Positions 20,168 through 32,145 of a stretch of 64,000 nucleotides of DNA are shown one piece after another. Numbering within the stretch: position 1 is the stretch's first letter; each line of letters starts with the position of its first letter. The notes below the pieces were generated by a model that saw nothing but the letters and a program-made list of their open reading frames with translations, was not told where the DNA came from and ran no database searches. This DNA is from Isoetes taiwanensis (Eukaryota; Streptophyta; Lycopodiopsida; Isoetales; Isoetaceae). Location of the stretch: assembly GCA_021234155.1 (NCBI GenBank), contig JAJEKV010000002.1, forward strand, positions 13,020,821 through 13,084,820, written 5' to 3'. A program made the position numbers and the translations under genes.

Positions 20168-21886
20168 GCAATATAGATGAGAAATTGAAAGTTGCTTGGC
20201 ACGTGCAATCCATATTTCATATGCATTAATAGCTTCACGATGGAAATGCATATTGCAAATTAATTATGGTTACTAACTTGGTTAAATAAGAAAAAAAGGT
20301 TCTTTACATCCACGAAATCATAAATGTACATACATCATAAAAATATACAATGTCAAAAGATGCATCTTAAGAACATAACTTTAATATTTTTTCAAAGTCC
20401 TTGTATATATGAACAGATGATGGAAAGATAAAATATCAATGGTTTTTTATTCAGTTCAACTGGTATAATGAAGGTGGGCTGAACAATAATAAATCATTTG
20501 AGAATTGAAATAATAATAGTGCAGTTCATGTGCAAGAAGTTAAAAGTGACCCTATTTTACATTCATCATTCAACCTATGAGCCTGCATCTTGCAATTTGC
20601 ATCACTGCGTAATGTAGTTGTTAAAACTTAACATAAGAGACTATCAGGTTGTTAAAATATATGCAAAATCCAACATAGGTACTTTTAAAGAGTAACCACG
20701 CCAACATGAGGGCTATTGGCCTGTGTTATGAGCCATCGTGTGATTTGGTTGGGTGCAAAACAACATGGTTTTCTAAATGAGATCACAAGAATGTTACAAC
20801 TATCAAAAGACAAAAGTGAAATAGGAAAAATAAAATACAAAGTCCTACCAATGGTTATAGTGCATTATACTAAGCTTAGCTGTAAACAACTAATATTGGC
20901 AACTAATAATAGGATTAATGGAATTGTAGATGTAGTGATGGGCGAGATGTAATGGGTTCTCCAGACATGGAAAATACAAAGCAAATGGATCAAGGACTTG
21001 CAATTTGAGGGCGTACCAAAATGTAGTTCTCCATAGAACAAATGCAATGGCTCCTGGACGCAAGGCACATTGCTCGGCATATCTTACTCACCGAAAAGCC
21101 CAAAACCAAACCAAATGTATAAGGGGCAACTAAATGCTCAAGCAAATTGACAAAGATGATCTGCAGCAAGTAAACGACAAGAAACATTGATCACAAATCT
21201 GAGTCAATCTATCAATTATCCAACTTACCAATGTCATGCCTCAACTTAGAAAACATATCTTGTCCAAAAGAGCCTCAAAACCCTCTTTTGCTCTTGTGCT
21301 ATGCTGCCAGCATGTCTTTCCATAGCATGTCTTTCCATTGCTAGGTATCACGGCCTTATCAATGTTGCATCCCAGGCCATCATTCAAAACTTGAAGTTCA
21401 GTGTTCCAAAGATGTGAATCAACAAAGAGAATAATCCATGAAAATGCAATGAAAAGCATTTCCAATTCGAAATGAGGAAATCTGAGTAGCCTAAACATAG
21501 GATAGACACATCACAAATCAAAGTACTCTTATCTTATGGACAATTATGCACAATCTAGACATCTACTTTTCTTGTAGCAACCTTTAAAGCTGTGCATATA
21601 ATCACCAAACGTTGAGACCAACAATACACGCCACGTGCCAGTACACCTTTTTACTTGAACATGCTGCCTGAGAAGCAAGTATACTTGTTCTGAATCAACC
21701 GGATTTGTAAAATAGAGAACTTTCCAGATGAATATTAGATGTGGATGGGAATGCAGAAGCCCTTGGAATGCCCTATATACCAAGAAATCAAAGCTTTGTG
21801 CATGTGCAATGCATGAAGATGTCAAAGAAATTGGTGAGCGAACAAAGATGCTGGTGGGCAAGAAAAAGGTGTGCTTTGTATACAAA

Positions 21887-22090
21887 ATTCAATCCATAAA
21901 TGAAGATGGGTTTGTCTACAGGGTCTGCTTCATTGGACAAGCTTCAATTCTGGACAGATTTCAATCCATAAGTCAAGATGGGTTTGTGAGTCAAGATGGG
22001 TTTGTCAAGATGGGTTCTTGTACAGGGTCCACTTCACCTGTATAAACTTCAATCCATAAGTGAAGATGGATTTGTTTAGAGGGTCTACTT
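21887..22090. repeat. Imperfect tandem repeats, unit about 75-90 bp
   Basis: TCAATCCATAA(A/G)TGAAGATGG or a close variant starts near 21889, 21960 and 22049, each followed by a GGGTCTNCTTCA-like block. The middle unit has an inner duplication of GTCAAGATGGGTTTGT. Confidence 0.75.
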
Positions 22091-23343
22091 CATTGTGTTA
22101 ACTTAAATCCAACTTGGTTCTTTTATGATCTTTTATAAAGACCTCCAATTGAGCTTGCACGGTTAAACAGAGATTTTTGGAAGAACTGTAGTGGAGCAAA
22201 ACAGCAATTGCAGCAAAACAGCAATTGCAGCAACTATTACAATTCGCAAAACAGCTGCAATTCGCGTACTTATTACATATAAACTTGCAGTTCTATGAGG
22301 AGCAAAGAAAACGAACAGGGGAAAGAAATGTGGACCTCAAACTAAGGTCCAGAAGAATCGTGGATACTATAGGCAATGCAAAAATCACATTACCTAGTCT
22401 TGCAGAACCAAAACGAAATAGGTTAATGGGCCTCCTCAATACAAATGCTCATTATTCGTATCACCTGCAATTTAGGCAATTTGCAATAACAAAAACAAAA
22501 TGTATTTATAGATAGAGATTCAACAAAATGCATAAAATCTGATTAAGCCAAATAAATATTGCACAAATTATGGTGGCCATACACTTTAACATACCATGAA
22601 GCAAATAATTGCACCGTAACGCCAACAAATTTGATAGATGTTGATTCTGCCCTTTAGCTGAACTTCTCTGCAAATGCACAATCCATTTCACTATGCTTAA
22701 TATATATTTGCTCCATATGAGTAACATGATTACCTAAAGCTGGGAATTTTAATTCCCCAAGTTTTAAACAGCCAAGTAGGCCGATTTTTTTTCCAGTCGC
22801 ATATATATGATATTGAAGTTGTTAGATTGCTTCATAAGAACAATCATCTACATATTTTGATAGATTAAAGATGCCAATCATTTAACTACCAAAAACAGAA
22901 TCTCCAATACCTGATCTCTCCTTTCCCAACCATGTACCTTATTTTTTTCCTCAAGAACTTCGATAGTTTTTGTTCCAGGCGGATTCAACTGTAATTAGAA
23001 GAAATCCGGGGTCATTTTATCTAATCTTGTACATACTGTCTTACCATCTTGTAACATCCTGATCAAAGACAAAGATACAGTAGAAGATATGAAAATAACA
23101 AAGGAAATGGAATTCCAAAATGATGATAGAAACCACAACATAATGTGAAGGATGCATCCTTGAAAGCCCTGAATGCTTTGTTGGCCTCCAGCAAAACTTA
23201 AAACACCGATCCTTGCATGTTCCCTGCTTGTCTAGCTATGTGTCATGTTCTTAAAGACAACAACCTCAAAGAACGTTTTTACATCACATAAACAGTTAAA
23301 TTGCCCACAACATCGAGCAAATGCTGGGCACACTTGGCTTTGC

Positions 23344-23797
23344 TGTGAATTTTAATTGACAATTGATCTACAGAATAACTTCAAAATGTTTATTGAAGCA
23401 ATATGCTAGCAAGGTATTCAACGTAACAAGACAATAATCCAAATTGTATTTTTCACTACACAATTTAAGGATCGATTACTGTAGCACAAGATTCCCCCTT
23501 AGCCAATTTTGGCCTAGCTGCTCAACACAATGACTGCCGACCTCAGATCCAATGATCGTCCAGCCGACCTCAATCAAATGACCGTCCAGTTGACGTCGTC
23601 TCTCACTCTCTTTACATTTTTTCTTTGATCCATTCCAGAACCGGTAAGTTTATCTCAACCTCTACATATATGGCATGTTATCGATTTCCCATCCTTCCAC
23701 CTACACAAGGCTTTCTCATAACTAGGAAATTCTAATTTCGTCCTAGCCTTGAATTCAACCCAATGCCTTGATAACATTATAACATGAATATTTAACA
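23344..23797 (-). repeat. 3' LTR of the defective copia element
   Basis: 454 bp. It carries AAGCAATATGC where the other LTR has T, near 23395-23406, which accounts for the 10-bp length difference. Confidence 0.93.
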
Positions 23798-24205
23798 TCC
23801 CCCTTTCATGTTATAACAACAGCAGTTTAATCTGTGTTTCAGATTTGTGTGTCTTGCTTCTGTTAGTGGCTTTGTCAGCAAATCAGCCAATTGCTCTTCT
23901 GTATTTATATAGCATATCTGAATTATGCCTTTGTTAACTACATCCCTGACAAAATGCATTTGAATCTCTATATGTTTCGACCTTTCGTGCAGTACTGGAT
24001 TTTTGCACATGGCTATGCAACTCTGATTATCAGAGTATAATACAATAGCTTTCTCTTGCTTCATCCCAAGTTCTATTAGCAATCTTTTACACCATATAAT
24101 CTCTTTAGCAGCTAAACAAGCTGCTGCATATTCCGCTTCCGCCGTGGATAATGCTATGGCTGTTTGCTTTTTGCATTTCCATGAGATAGGAACATTATCT
24201 AGCAA
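23792..24205 (-). pseudogene. Orphaned RNase H C-terminal part of the defective copia element
   Basis: This frame encodes DNVPISWKCKKQTAIALS, TAEAEYAAA, LYSDNQSCI, HERSKHIE and LTKPL, the second half of copia RNase H, including its Glu and second Asp regions. The first part, with the D in DADWGG, is missing. It is out of frame with the main polyprotein upstream, so it would not be translated as part of pol. The ATG at its start is inside the old reading frame and is not a genuine start. Confidence 0.85.
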
Positions 24206-27200
24206 TAAAATAAATCCTCCTTACATGCAGCCACAGAATCTTGCAATCTTCCTCCTTACAATCTTGCATGCCAAATCTTTTGAGTACTGCTTCAGCATAT
24301 CTAGTTTGTTGCAATTGCATGTACTGTTTCTCCTTGTCTCTGATAACCTCAATTCCAAGAAACTTTCTTAATTCTCCCAGATCAACCATTTTAAACCTTT
24401 CTTTTAGAATGCTCTTGCATTTATTCAGATTATCCATGTTCGAAGCTGCCATTATGCAGTCATCTACGTACAAGGCGATTATGCAATATCCATTTCCAGT
24501 TCTTAGAGCATAAAGATTTCCATCATTTCTGAGCTTTGCAAACCCTTGTTCTTGGAGATATGCATCCATGCACCTGTACCATTCTCTTGGAGCCTGCCTT
24601 AGACCATATACTGCTCTTTTTAATTTCCACACTTTATTTCCTTCAACTTCAAATCCTGGTGCCTGCTTCATAAAGATCTCCTCGTTTAACTTTGCATTCA
24701 AGAAGGCCGTGCTAACATCCATATGATGTACTTCTAATTTGTAAGCATTAGCCATGGCTAACAGTGCTCTTATACTTGTCATTTTTACTATGGGCGAGAA
24801 TGTCTCCTTGTAGTCTAGACCCTTTTTTTGAGAAAACCCCTGCGCCACAAGTCTAGCTTTGTATTTTGGAGTTGTACCATCTGTGTTCAACTTGATTTTG
24901 TATATCCACTTATTGCCTACAACATTTCTGTTTTCAGGCATGTCTGTAACTTCATAGGTATCTGTCCTTATGAATGAATTCATCTCATCTCTCATTGCTT
25001 CAATCCATTTATCTGCATCTGGAGCTGTAATTGCTTCATCATAACTATTAGGCACGTCTAGATCTAGTGCAACTAAAACGTCTGCACAGATATCTTCTTC
25101 TAATCCTTTGAATCCTTCTTGCCTATGCCTGAGACTTCTCCCTTCAACATCTCTGGCATACTTCTCTGTATTTATTTTTGTGTCTCCCTTTAGCACTTCT
25201 ACTTGTGTACGCTTCCTCTTAGCCTTCTTGTCTATTGCGTTATCAGGAGGTACTGGACCAGCTATGTCATTATTATCCTTGGATAAAACTTGTTCTTGAT
25301 CTCCTGGTCCAACTGCTTCAGCCTGCTCAACTGGTTTATTTGGTCCAACCTGGTGCACATTCTCTATACTCTCTTCATCATCATCAATAATTTGATCTAC
25401 ATCACCTTGCAATTTCACAATTTCATTGACCTTTATTTCTTCATCACTGGATTTAAATTTATACAAGATTGTCTCGTCAAATACCACATCCCTGCTGACT
25501 ATAACAGTCTTCCTCATAGGATCGTAAAGTCTATAACCCTTAGAATTAGCATCATATCCAACTAAATATGTTATGCGTGCTCTATTGTCTAATTTTTTTG
25601 TTAACTCAGTTGGTATATGAGCATATGCAAGGCAGCCATATGCTCTTAATGCATCATAGTTTATATCTTTGTCAGACCATAGAGATTCTGGAATTTTCCC
25701 TTTGATACTTGCAGATGGTAACATGTTTTGTACGAACACTGCAGTTCTTGCTGCTTCTTCCCATAAATAGTTTGGTAGTCCTGTAAACTTAAGCATAGAT
25801 CTTACTGCATTAAGAATTGTACGATTTTTTCTTTCCGCTACCCCATTCTGCTGGGGAGTGTGGCTAACTGTAAGCTGCCTTTTTATGCCATGCTTTGAGC
25901 AGAACAGTTTGAATCTTTCAGAAAGATATTCTCCACCCCTATCTGACCTTACACATTTAATTTTTTTTCCCGTTGCATTCTCCACTTCAGCTTTAAAAAA
26001 CTTGAAGGCATCGTATGCTTGATCTTTGCTTCTCAGAAAGTAACATTTTGATCTCCTACTGTAGTCATCAATAAATGTAATAAAGTACCGTTTTCCAGAC
26101 ATACTCCTTACATTAATTGGACCGCACAAGTCTGTATGTACTAATTGCAGAATTTCTGTTGCTCTTTTTGATGACCTTTTAAAAGGTAACCTTGCTGATT
26201 TACCTAGCATACAGCCCCTGCATATCCAAGAGTCATTTTTGTCTGCTCCAATTTGAATAATTTTTCTCTTTTCCATCAATTTGATGTTTTCCTTATTTGC
26301 ATGACAAAGCCTTTGATGCCATAATTTTAGTGAAGCCAATGATGCAACGTTAACACTTATTGCACTGTGTTTATCCAAGGCAAACAAATTTCCAACACGT
26401 CTTCCCACAAACTTAAGTTTATTATTCAAAAAAATCTTACATTCCAACTTGTCAAAATTGAGCTTGTAGCCCATATCCACTAACTGAGCTACAGATATTA
26501 GATTTCTGACAAGCGTGGGCACACACAAAACCTGCTTCAAATTTACACTTTTACCATCTAAATCAAACACCTCCAAAATTCCCATGCCTTCAATCTGCTT
26601 CAGACCGCCATCTCCTAACTGTACATGTCCATTTCTCTTCGCAACACATTCCTTCAAAAGTTTTGGAGAAGATGCTATGCATCTCTCAGCTCCACTATCT
26701 AGTATGAACAACTCATTAGTATTATGTTTGCTGCTCTCATTTTCCATAGGCAAAACAGTATGACTTACCTCTGCTTGCTCATCAAGCTCCTCTTCTGGCT
26801 CAACCTCCTCTGCCAAGTTCACATCAGGATTCTTCTTGGTCGTGTTCCTTCCCCTGCTAGCCCCTGCTCTGCCCCTTCCTCTGTTCAATTTCGGAGTTGA
26901 ACATTTGGATGCTATATGTCCTTTACCACCGCAATTGAAGCACTCAATGCCTTTGATGCGGGGACAGTCCACCTTCAGATGCCCATATAAATTGCAATAG
27001 AAGCAGGGTCCAATTCTGCTGGAACCTACAGTTCCACCTCTTCCTCTTTGAGGATTACCACCTCTAGCTCTATACTTTGAATAAAGTATCTCAGTTTTCT
27101 CCTCATCCTTCCGGCTTAAGGCTTTTTGATCAAACTCCGTCCTGATCATTTCTTCTGCTTGCTCTCTTGTCTTTGCTACATTTCTAATCAACGTTGCCAA

Positions 27201-27773
27201 ATTATCATGCCCAACAAGCGATCTTGCTATGTTAAGCACCTGATGCTGCTGTGTCATATGAACCCCAGCTCCTTCCAAATCTGCAACTGTATTATCAAAA
27301 TTCTTAAAGAATTCCATGATATTTTCCTTATCAACAAGTTGCATCTGTCGCAACTCTTTATCCAATACATCTATTTGTGAAGAGGTCTTGGATTCAAAGT
27401 GTTCAAGCAAGTAATCCCAAATTCCCTTTGGGCTTTTGCCTCTAATCTTTAACAGAATAGACGGACCAACCTTGCTTGAGAGTATCCCTTTTGCTTCTTT
27501 AAGTTTTGCAGCAGTTGATAACTTACTTGATACACTAGTCCCTTCTCCCTCACTAGTTGTGGTTGCTGCATCATTCTTCCCCGAGGATGAACTAGCTTCA
27601 GTGGACACCGCTGTTGCTGCTACTTGACGGTTCTCTCCTGCTCTTGTAACTATTTCCAGCAAATCTTCAGCTTCCAGAACATGTATGATTTTCTCTTTCC
27701 ACACCTGGAATCCAGAACCTCCTTCATACACATCTACTTGAGATAAGAGAGTTGCTCCATACCTGCTAGCCAT
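24195..27773 (-). CDS. Copia gag-pol polyprotein, truncated before RNase H
   Basis: 1192 codons from ATG 27771-27773 (MASRYGATLL), not the TTG that opens the frame at 27794 at the edge of the primer site. Zinc knuckles CFYCNLYGHLKVDC (near 256) and CFNCGGKGHIASKC (near 277); protease LDSGAERC (near 357); integrase HTDLCGP (near 546), RSDRGGEY (near 609) and GVAERKNRT (near 646); reverse transcriptase with LVAQGFSQ, HHMDVSTAFLNAK, YGLRQAPREWY and YVDD near 1101. After GMQDCKEEDC the sequence departs from copia and stops. By comparison with the element at 10.7 kb, roughly 120 residues linking reverse transcriptase to mid-RNase H are gone. Everything up to the reverse transcriptase core is intact, so the loss is probably not very old. 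Confidence 0.9.
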   Translation of the reverse strand: MASRYGATLLSQVDVYEGGSGFQVWKEKIIHVLEAEDLLEIVTRAGENRQVAATAVSTEASSSSGKNDAATTTSEGEGTSVSSKLSTAAKLKEAKGILSSKVGPSILLKIRGKSPKGIWDYLLEHFESKTSSQIDVLDKELRQMQLVDKENIMEFFKNFDNTVADLEGAGVHMTQQHQVLNIARSLVGHDNLATLIRNVAKTREQAEEMIRTEFDQKALSRKDEEKTEILYSKYRARGGNPQRGRGGTVGSSRIGPCFYCNLYGHLKVDCPRIKGIECFNCGGKGHIASKCSTPKLNRGRGRAGASRGRNTTKKNPDVNLAEEVEPEEELDEQAEVSHTVLPMENESSKHNTNELFILDSGAERCIASSPKLLKECVAKRNGHVQLGDGGLKQIEGMGILEVFDLDGKSVNLKQVLCVPTLVRNLISVAQLVDMGYKLNFDKLECKIFLNNKLKFVGRRVGNLFALDKHSAISVNVASLASLKLWHQRLCHANKENIKLMEKRKIIQIGADKNDSWICRGCMLGKSARLPFKRSSKRATEILQLVHTDLCGPINVRSMSGKRYFITFIDDYSRRSKCYFLRSKDQAYDAFKFFKAEVENATGKKIKCVRSDRGGEYLSERFKLFCSKHGIKRQLTVSHTPQQNGVAERKNRTILNAVRSMLKFTGLPNYLWEEAARTAVFVQNMLPSASIKGKIPESLWSDKDINYDALRAYGCLAYAHIPTELTKKLDNRARITYLVGYDANSKGYRLYDPMRKTVIVSRDVVFDETILYKFKSSDEEIKVNEIVKLQGDVDQIIDDDEESIENVHQVGPNKPVEQAEAVGPGDQEQVLSKDNNDIAGPVPPDNAIDKKAKRKRTQVEVLKGDTKINTEKYARDVEGRSLRHRQEGFKGLEEDICADVLVALDLDVPNSYDEAITAPDADKWIEAMRDEMNSFIRTDTYEVTDMPENRNVVGNKWIYKIKLNTDGTTPKYKARLVAQGFSQKKGLDYKETFSPIVKMTSIRALLAMANAYKLEVHHMDVSTAFLNAKLNEEIFMKQAPGFEVEGNKVWKLKRAVYGLRQAPREWYRCMDAYLQEQGFAKLRNDGNLYALRTGNGYCIIALYVDDCIMAASNMDNLNKCKSILKERFKMVDLGELRKFLGIEVIRDKEKQYMQLQQTRYAEAVLKRFGMQDCKEEDCKILWLHVRRIYFIAR
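24215..24268. repeat. Deletion junction with templated filler
   Basis: At the polyprotein break, TCCTCCTTACA occurs at 24215-24225 and 24250-24260, and AATCTTGCA at 24237-24245 and 24260-24268. Interleaved copies of nearby sequence at a deletion point are typical of end-joining repair with template switching. Confidence 0.6.
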
Positions 27774-27781
27774 TTTCACCG

Positions 27782-27793
27782 GCTCTGATACCA
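27782..27793 (-). promoter_or_regulatory. Primer-binding site for initiator Met tRNA
   Basis: TGGTATCAGAGC on the minus strand, two bases inside the 5' LTR, the same site and spacing as in the copia element at 10.7-16.3 kb. Confidence 0.93.
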
Positions 27794-27795
27794 AT

Positions 27796-28239
27796 TGTGA
27801 ATTTTAATTGACAATTGATCTACAGAATAACTTCAAAATGTTTATTGTTAGCAAGGTATTCAACGTAACAAGACAATAATCCAAATTGTATTTTTCACTA
27901 CACAATTTAAGGATCGATTACTGCAGCACAGGATTCCCCCTTAGCCGATTCTGGCCTAGCTGCTCAACACAATGACTGCCGACCTCAGATCCAATGATCG
28001 TCCAGCTGACCTCAATCAAATGACCGTCCAGTTGACGTCGTCTCTCACTCTCTTTACATTTTTTCTTTGATCCATTCCAGAACCGGTAAGTTTATCTCAA
28101 CCTCTACATATATGGCATGTTATCGATTTCCCATCCTTCCACCTACACAAGGCTTTCTCATAACTAGGGAATTCTAATTTCGTCCTAGCCTTGAATTCAA
28201 CCCAATGCCTTGATAACATTATAACATGAATATTTAACA
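27796..28239 (-). repeat. 5' LTR of the defective copia element
   Basis: 444 bp, TGTGAA...TTTAACA in plus-strand reading, matching the other LTR apart from six transitions and a 10-bp indel. Confidence 0.93.
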
Positions 28240-28244
28240 TTTGC

Positions 28245-30365
28245 AAATTTTCAACTGCACATTCACATCACATAAACAGTTAAACAATAATTTGCAGTTC
28301 CACAACATCAAGTAGATGTATGCAATATGATAAAATACTTATTGCACTCTTGGCTCTGTGATTTTTCAACTAAACATGTATATATTCCACAACATCAAGT
28401 AGATGCTGACATCAAGTAGATGTTGGGTGATACCAGGACATTAAGTAAATGCTCTCCAATACATGTTGGCCAATCTCTAGCTAAAAGAGATGCTTATAAA
28501 TAATGAACAAAAGTGCAGATGAACATGCCTGTTAGATTTTGGAAGATTAGGAGATTAGAGTTTTGGAGATCAAGAGCATAACAAATAAAAATGCAGGTGA
28601 ACATCGTTGTTAGATTTTTGAAGATCAGGAGGATGCTTGGCGATGCTCTTTTGAAATCGAATATGAATAGGAACGACCAATTCAAGCAGCATGGTAGAAG
28701 CATTACCTAAGCATTACCTGTAAGAATAAGTAATGCAAACATCTTGCTTTGTATGTAAGAATGTTGCAACACTTCCTTTCAAGTCAAAATGTTTGGCCAG
28801 GAATCCATATGATCTTCTACCGGGCATCCTCATGATTGACATCTTTTCAAGAGCCTATGTAAGCAACAATGAAACACGTTGAGGAACTTGAATTTCCCGT
28901 GAGAAATACATGAGGTTCTGCTATCCAATAGATGGCTATGTGATCCCAGAACAAAAATTCCAGAAAGGGGCATATAGAAGATCGCAATATATTTTGCTTC
29001 TTTTGTCTGTCTGTTGCCTGTTTCATCTAAGTTGACTCAGACTTAGGGAAAGGCAAAACATTACACATTCCCTGGCATGAATCCAACCATTACTTGCTGA
29101 TGACCAAAACAGCTTGACCTTGCCTATATCTGCTTCAATCAGCGTATGCAGATCCACCAACTATATACATTTCTTCGCTCAGATACAACAAATCAAGAAA
29201 TAGAGGAGCATTCTAGAAAACTCCAATTTGATGCCATGTACTGATCTCTAAGGTATATCTGCTCATTAACCACAATGCTAGAGCTAATGCTTCAAAGGAA
29301 AGAAAATATAAATAAAATAAATACTTATCTACAGTTGTCATATGCCGAAAAAAACACCTCTCAAAGAGGAATAACAGTTGGCATCCGCTTTTATAAAACC
29401 AGAAAGATATTGCTCTATTTCATAGCATTCACCTTCTGTACATGCATAGCAGATAATGCCTGTTTAACACCAAAAGGGGACAATTTGCTACAGATTCTGC
29501 ATTCTGAATTCATGGATTTTGGATCTGGACCAATAATATCATGAGAAATGAAGAACGACCCAGCCAAAATGCAAACATAATACATATTTCCTTCTAGAGA
29601 CCTTACCAGAGTAGCCCATTCCCTTTTTCTCTCCGAATTGAACAAAATGTTCTGCAAAATTTGAACTCTAATTTGAGAACTTTAGTTTCAATGCAAGAGT
29701 TTATTAAATCGTCTGTCTAATCTAATGCAACCAAGCGCATACATAACTTCAGATGCAAAATATAGAAACCATAACACCAGAATACACCATCTCAAATCAA
29801 AGTCAGAATGCTGGAAGAAGCTTCACCAAAAAAAGTGCCAATGGTGTTCTTGCATAGACAGAAAAATTGCATAGAAAGAAAGAAAAGGAACCTTTGGTAA
29901 GAAATAGAAGAATAACTCCGTCACCTGATTAGGTTGAGCCGGAAGCAAAGTAAAAATACAACCTACAACTACTGCTCTCTTGTGGTGACATCGCCTGAAA
30001 AACATGAAGCGGACCTGCCATACCATCCTGAATTTACAGGACAAAACTTCAACGTTTCGACAAAGATAAGAGAAAAGCTACTATTTCTGTCTTCCACACG
30101 CCCTCCATGCCGCTTATTTATGTTCAAATCTATCTAGCATATCCCGAGGCCAAAATTCATATCAATTTTTCTTTCTCGATTTTTGGAACACTCAAAATAT
30201 TTTCCAGCAGACAAAACTTTTAAAACCTTAGAAAACTAACGCAAGAAAAAAATCCCACATCGGAAAAACCAAATTTAAACAATAGGATATGCACTACAGA
30301 ATGATTATTTTCTTTTTTCTTCTAGCCTAAATAACTCGGCCTGGACGTTAAGGCTGATAACATCC
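28245..30365. other. AT-rich stretch with short repeats, no gene recognised
   Basis: CACAACATCAAGTAGATG recurs near 28301 and 28389, with ACATCAAGTAGATG again near 28410; a related sequence lies left of the copia insertion near 23305. A roughly 75-bp duplication (GTTAGATTTT(G/T)GAAGAT) lies at 28515-28640. Open frames near 29275 and 30044 show no motif. Confidence 0.4.
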
Positions 30366-30512
30366 TGTGCAGAGGTATTATGGCCAGTCAAAAATGGCCT
30401 CTGGCCAAGTGGCCAGGAAAGTCCTCGGTCGTACTACTATACGGCCTCGGACTTCTCTAGCCACATAGCCATTCGGGCATTTTTCTTGCCTGGGCCATAA
30501 CGCCTCTGCACA
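30366..30512. mobile_element. Foldback element (147 bp)
   Basis: The left arm starts TGTGCAGAGG(T/C)(A/G)TTATGGCC and contains TGGCCAGGAAAGTCC. The right end is its reverse complement, finishing GGCCATAACGCCTCTGCACA. The arms pair for about 65-70 bp with mismatches around a short centre near 30437. The flanks TGATAACATCC and ACATTATC also resemble each other in inverted orientation. This is a non-coding inverted-repeat element or hairpin precursor-like locus. Confidence 0.75.
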
Positions 30513-32079
30513 ACATTATCTAGCTCATATCATTCCTGAAGCTCAAGGAACTGATTCAGGAGATCTATCATGCTAACACCAGAAGTTTTGGGACTAGTTC
30601 CTTATCATGATTAAAAAGCCCTTCTCCACTTCGGTTGTCAATTTAGCTACGTCAATCCAAATATCCTTGCATAACCCTTTGTGGCTGGTGTGGGAACCCT
30701 GTTTGGAGGACCAAATCAATTCTGAAACTCAGGCTTGAACTTGTTATCGGATGCCTTGATGCAAAACGAGCTGGAGCCCATCGTCCTGAAGGAAACCTAA
30801 ATGGCTAGAACTAGAACCTGGTCCTGAAACCCTGGATATAGACTAGAACTGCGGATACAGCCTTAATACAACTCTTTAGATTGTCGGGTTGAATGAGAAC
30901 CCAATGTGGAAGGAGCCGATACAAAAAGAGCCGTATTTGTGCCAATTTTGGATAGGTGCTGGTGCTTAATCGGGGTTGAATCCGAGCACTGACATGATGC
31001 TGATGGAGTTCGTTGGGACCGCATGTAGGCAATGGGTGCAGGCGGTTATAGAAGGGCTGGAGAAGTCTTCTTTGTGGAAATTGAAGGTATGGAATGCATC
31101 TCAACATCTCATATCTTTTCTTTGTACTTTTTGGGCCTTTTGGTTGTTTGGGTCCCATGGCCAATTTGGTATTTGTGGACGTTAAAAACCCTATCTACCT
31201 ATCTACCTATCTACCTACCTACCTAATTACTTATTTTGTCCCAAAAGTCGACCCTTTGTCACTGAAGTTTCCAAGTTGCAGATGTCTGCCCAATATTTTA
31301 GCATATATGCCCATCAATGTTAGCTAAATCAATGTCATGGAAAGATAATTTTTTGGCACATGGAAATAAAACTATTATGGTAATGCTTTTTATAGTCATA
31401 AACCCATTTAAGCTCAAATCGTTTAACAAATATTCGCATAGGCGTTTTCAGATATTTACGTTTTGGTCTTTTTCACTTTTTTTGAAGTATGATTCACCCA
31501 TTTGAACATTCCATTTAACAAAGCATTGCCTCCAAAAAAACGTAGTTAAAGGCAATAGAATATAGATTATTCATACAAGAAATTTATCGCGGCGGCCGAA
31601 CATTTCTTTTGTTCGACTCGGCGCAAAAGATATTGGGTGTAAAAGATATTCGGTGTCAAAAAAGAAATAGTGCAAATTGTAGCCACTGCAAAAGAAAATT
31701 CATGTGAGCCGCCGCAATAAATTTGTCTTCCCCGACTTGCTCCTGCAAGGGCGGATTTGTATATCTTTGGAACGGTGCGAAAGATTTTCTTGAAATGTAG
31801 GACCTAATAGGGAAGAATTTGTGTAAGAAAATTCTCTTGTATTGACTTATGTACGTATGGATTTGTGTTCTTGCCTCGTGTTTTTTCTGCCCATGGGATA
31901 AACGAGGATTGAAAACATGGATTTTGTTCCATGGTCTCCTCATACTAGGTTATCTTTTTTTTTCCACTTACACTTTAGGGTCGGCTGAAAAAAAGGAGAG
32001 GTGAAATTAAGCATTCCACTATGCAAGACTTATGTTGTAACATATTGTAAACTTCTAGTCCCATATAAAAGTTTCAGAA

Positions 32080-32145
32080 CAAAGTAGTTACAAATTGTTC
32101 ATTGCTCATGAGCAAAGTAGTTACAAATTGTTCATTGCTCATGAG
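32080..32145. repeat. 33-bp perfect tandem duplication
   Basis: CAAAGTAGTTACAAATTG and the following TTCATTGCTCATGAG are repeated once, immediately adjacent. Confidence 0.9.

Larger units (their letters stand above)
19321..23338. other. AT-rich stretch with local repeats, no gene recognised
   Basis: Contains a helitron-like end at 19699, a three-copy repeat at 19988-20167 and a repeat cluster at 21887-22090. Also a short repeat of GCAAAACAGCAATTGCA near 22195-22232. No open frame longer than about 115 codons and no domain recognised on either strand. Confidence 0.4.
23344..28239 (-). mobile_element. Defective Ty1/copia retrotransposon
   Basis: Minus-oriented, 4896 bp, with the 5' LTR at 27796-28239 and the 3' LTR at 23344-23797. 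The target duplication is TTTGC (23339-23343 and 28240-28244). The primer site (TGGTATCAGAGC, 27782-27793) and polypurine tract (AAAGGGGGA, 23798-23806) are intact. The LTRs differ by six visible substitutions, all transitions, plus a 10-bp indel, so it is older than the element at 10.7 kb. A deletion has removed the start of RNase H, so it cannot move on its own, but its ends could be used in trans. Confidence 0.95.

Noticed and set aside
30811-31164. 117-codon minus-strand frame
   Set aside because: Rich in Arg, Leu and Pro with no domain or conserved pattern; it looks like chance.
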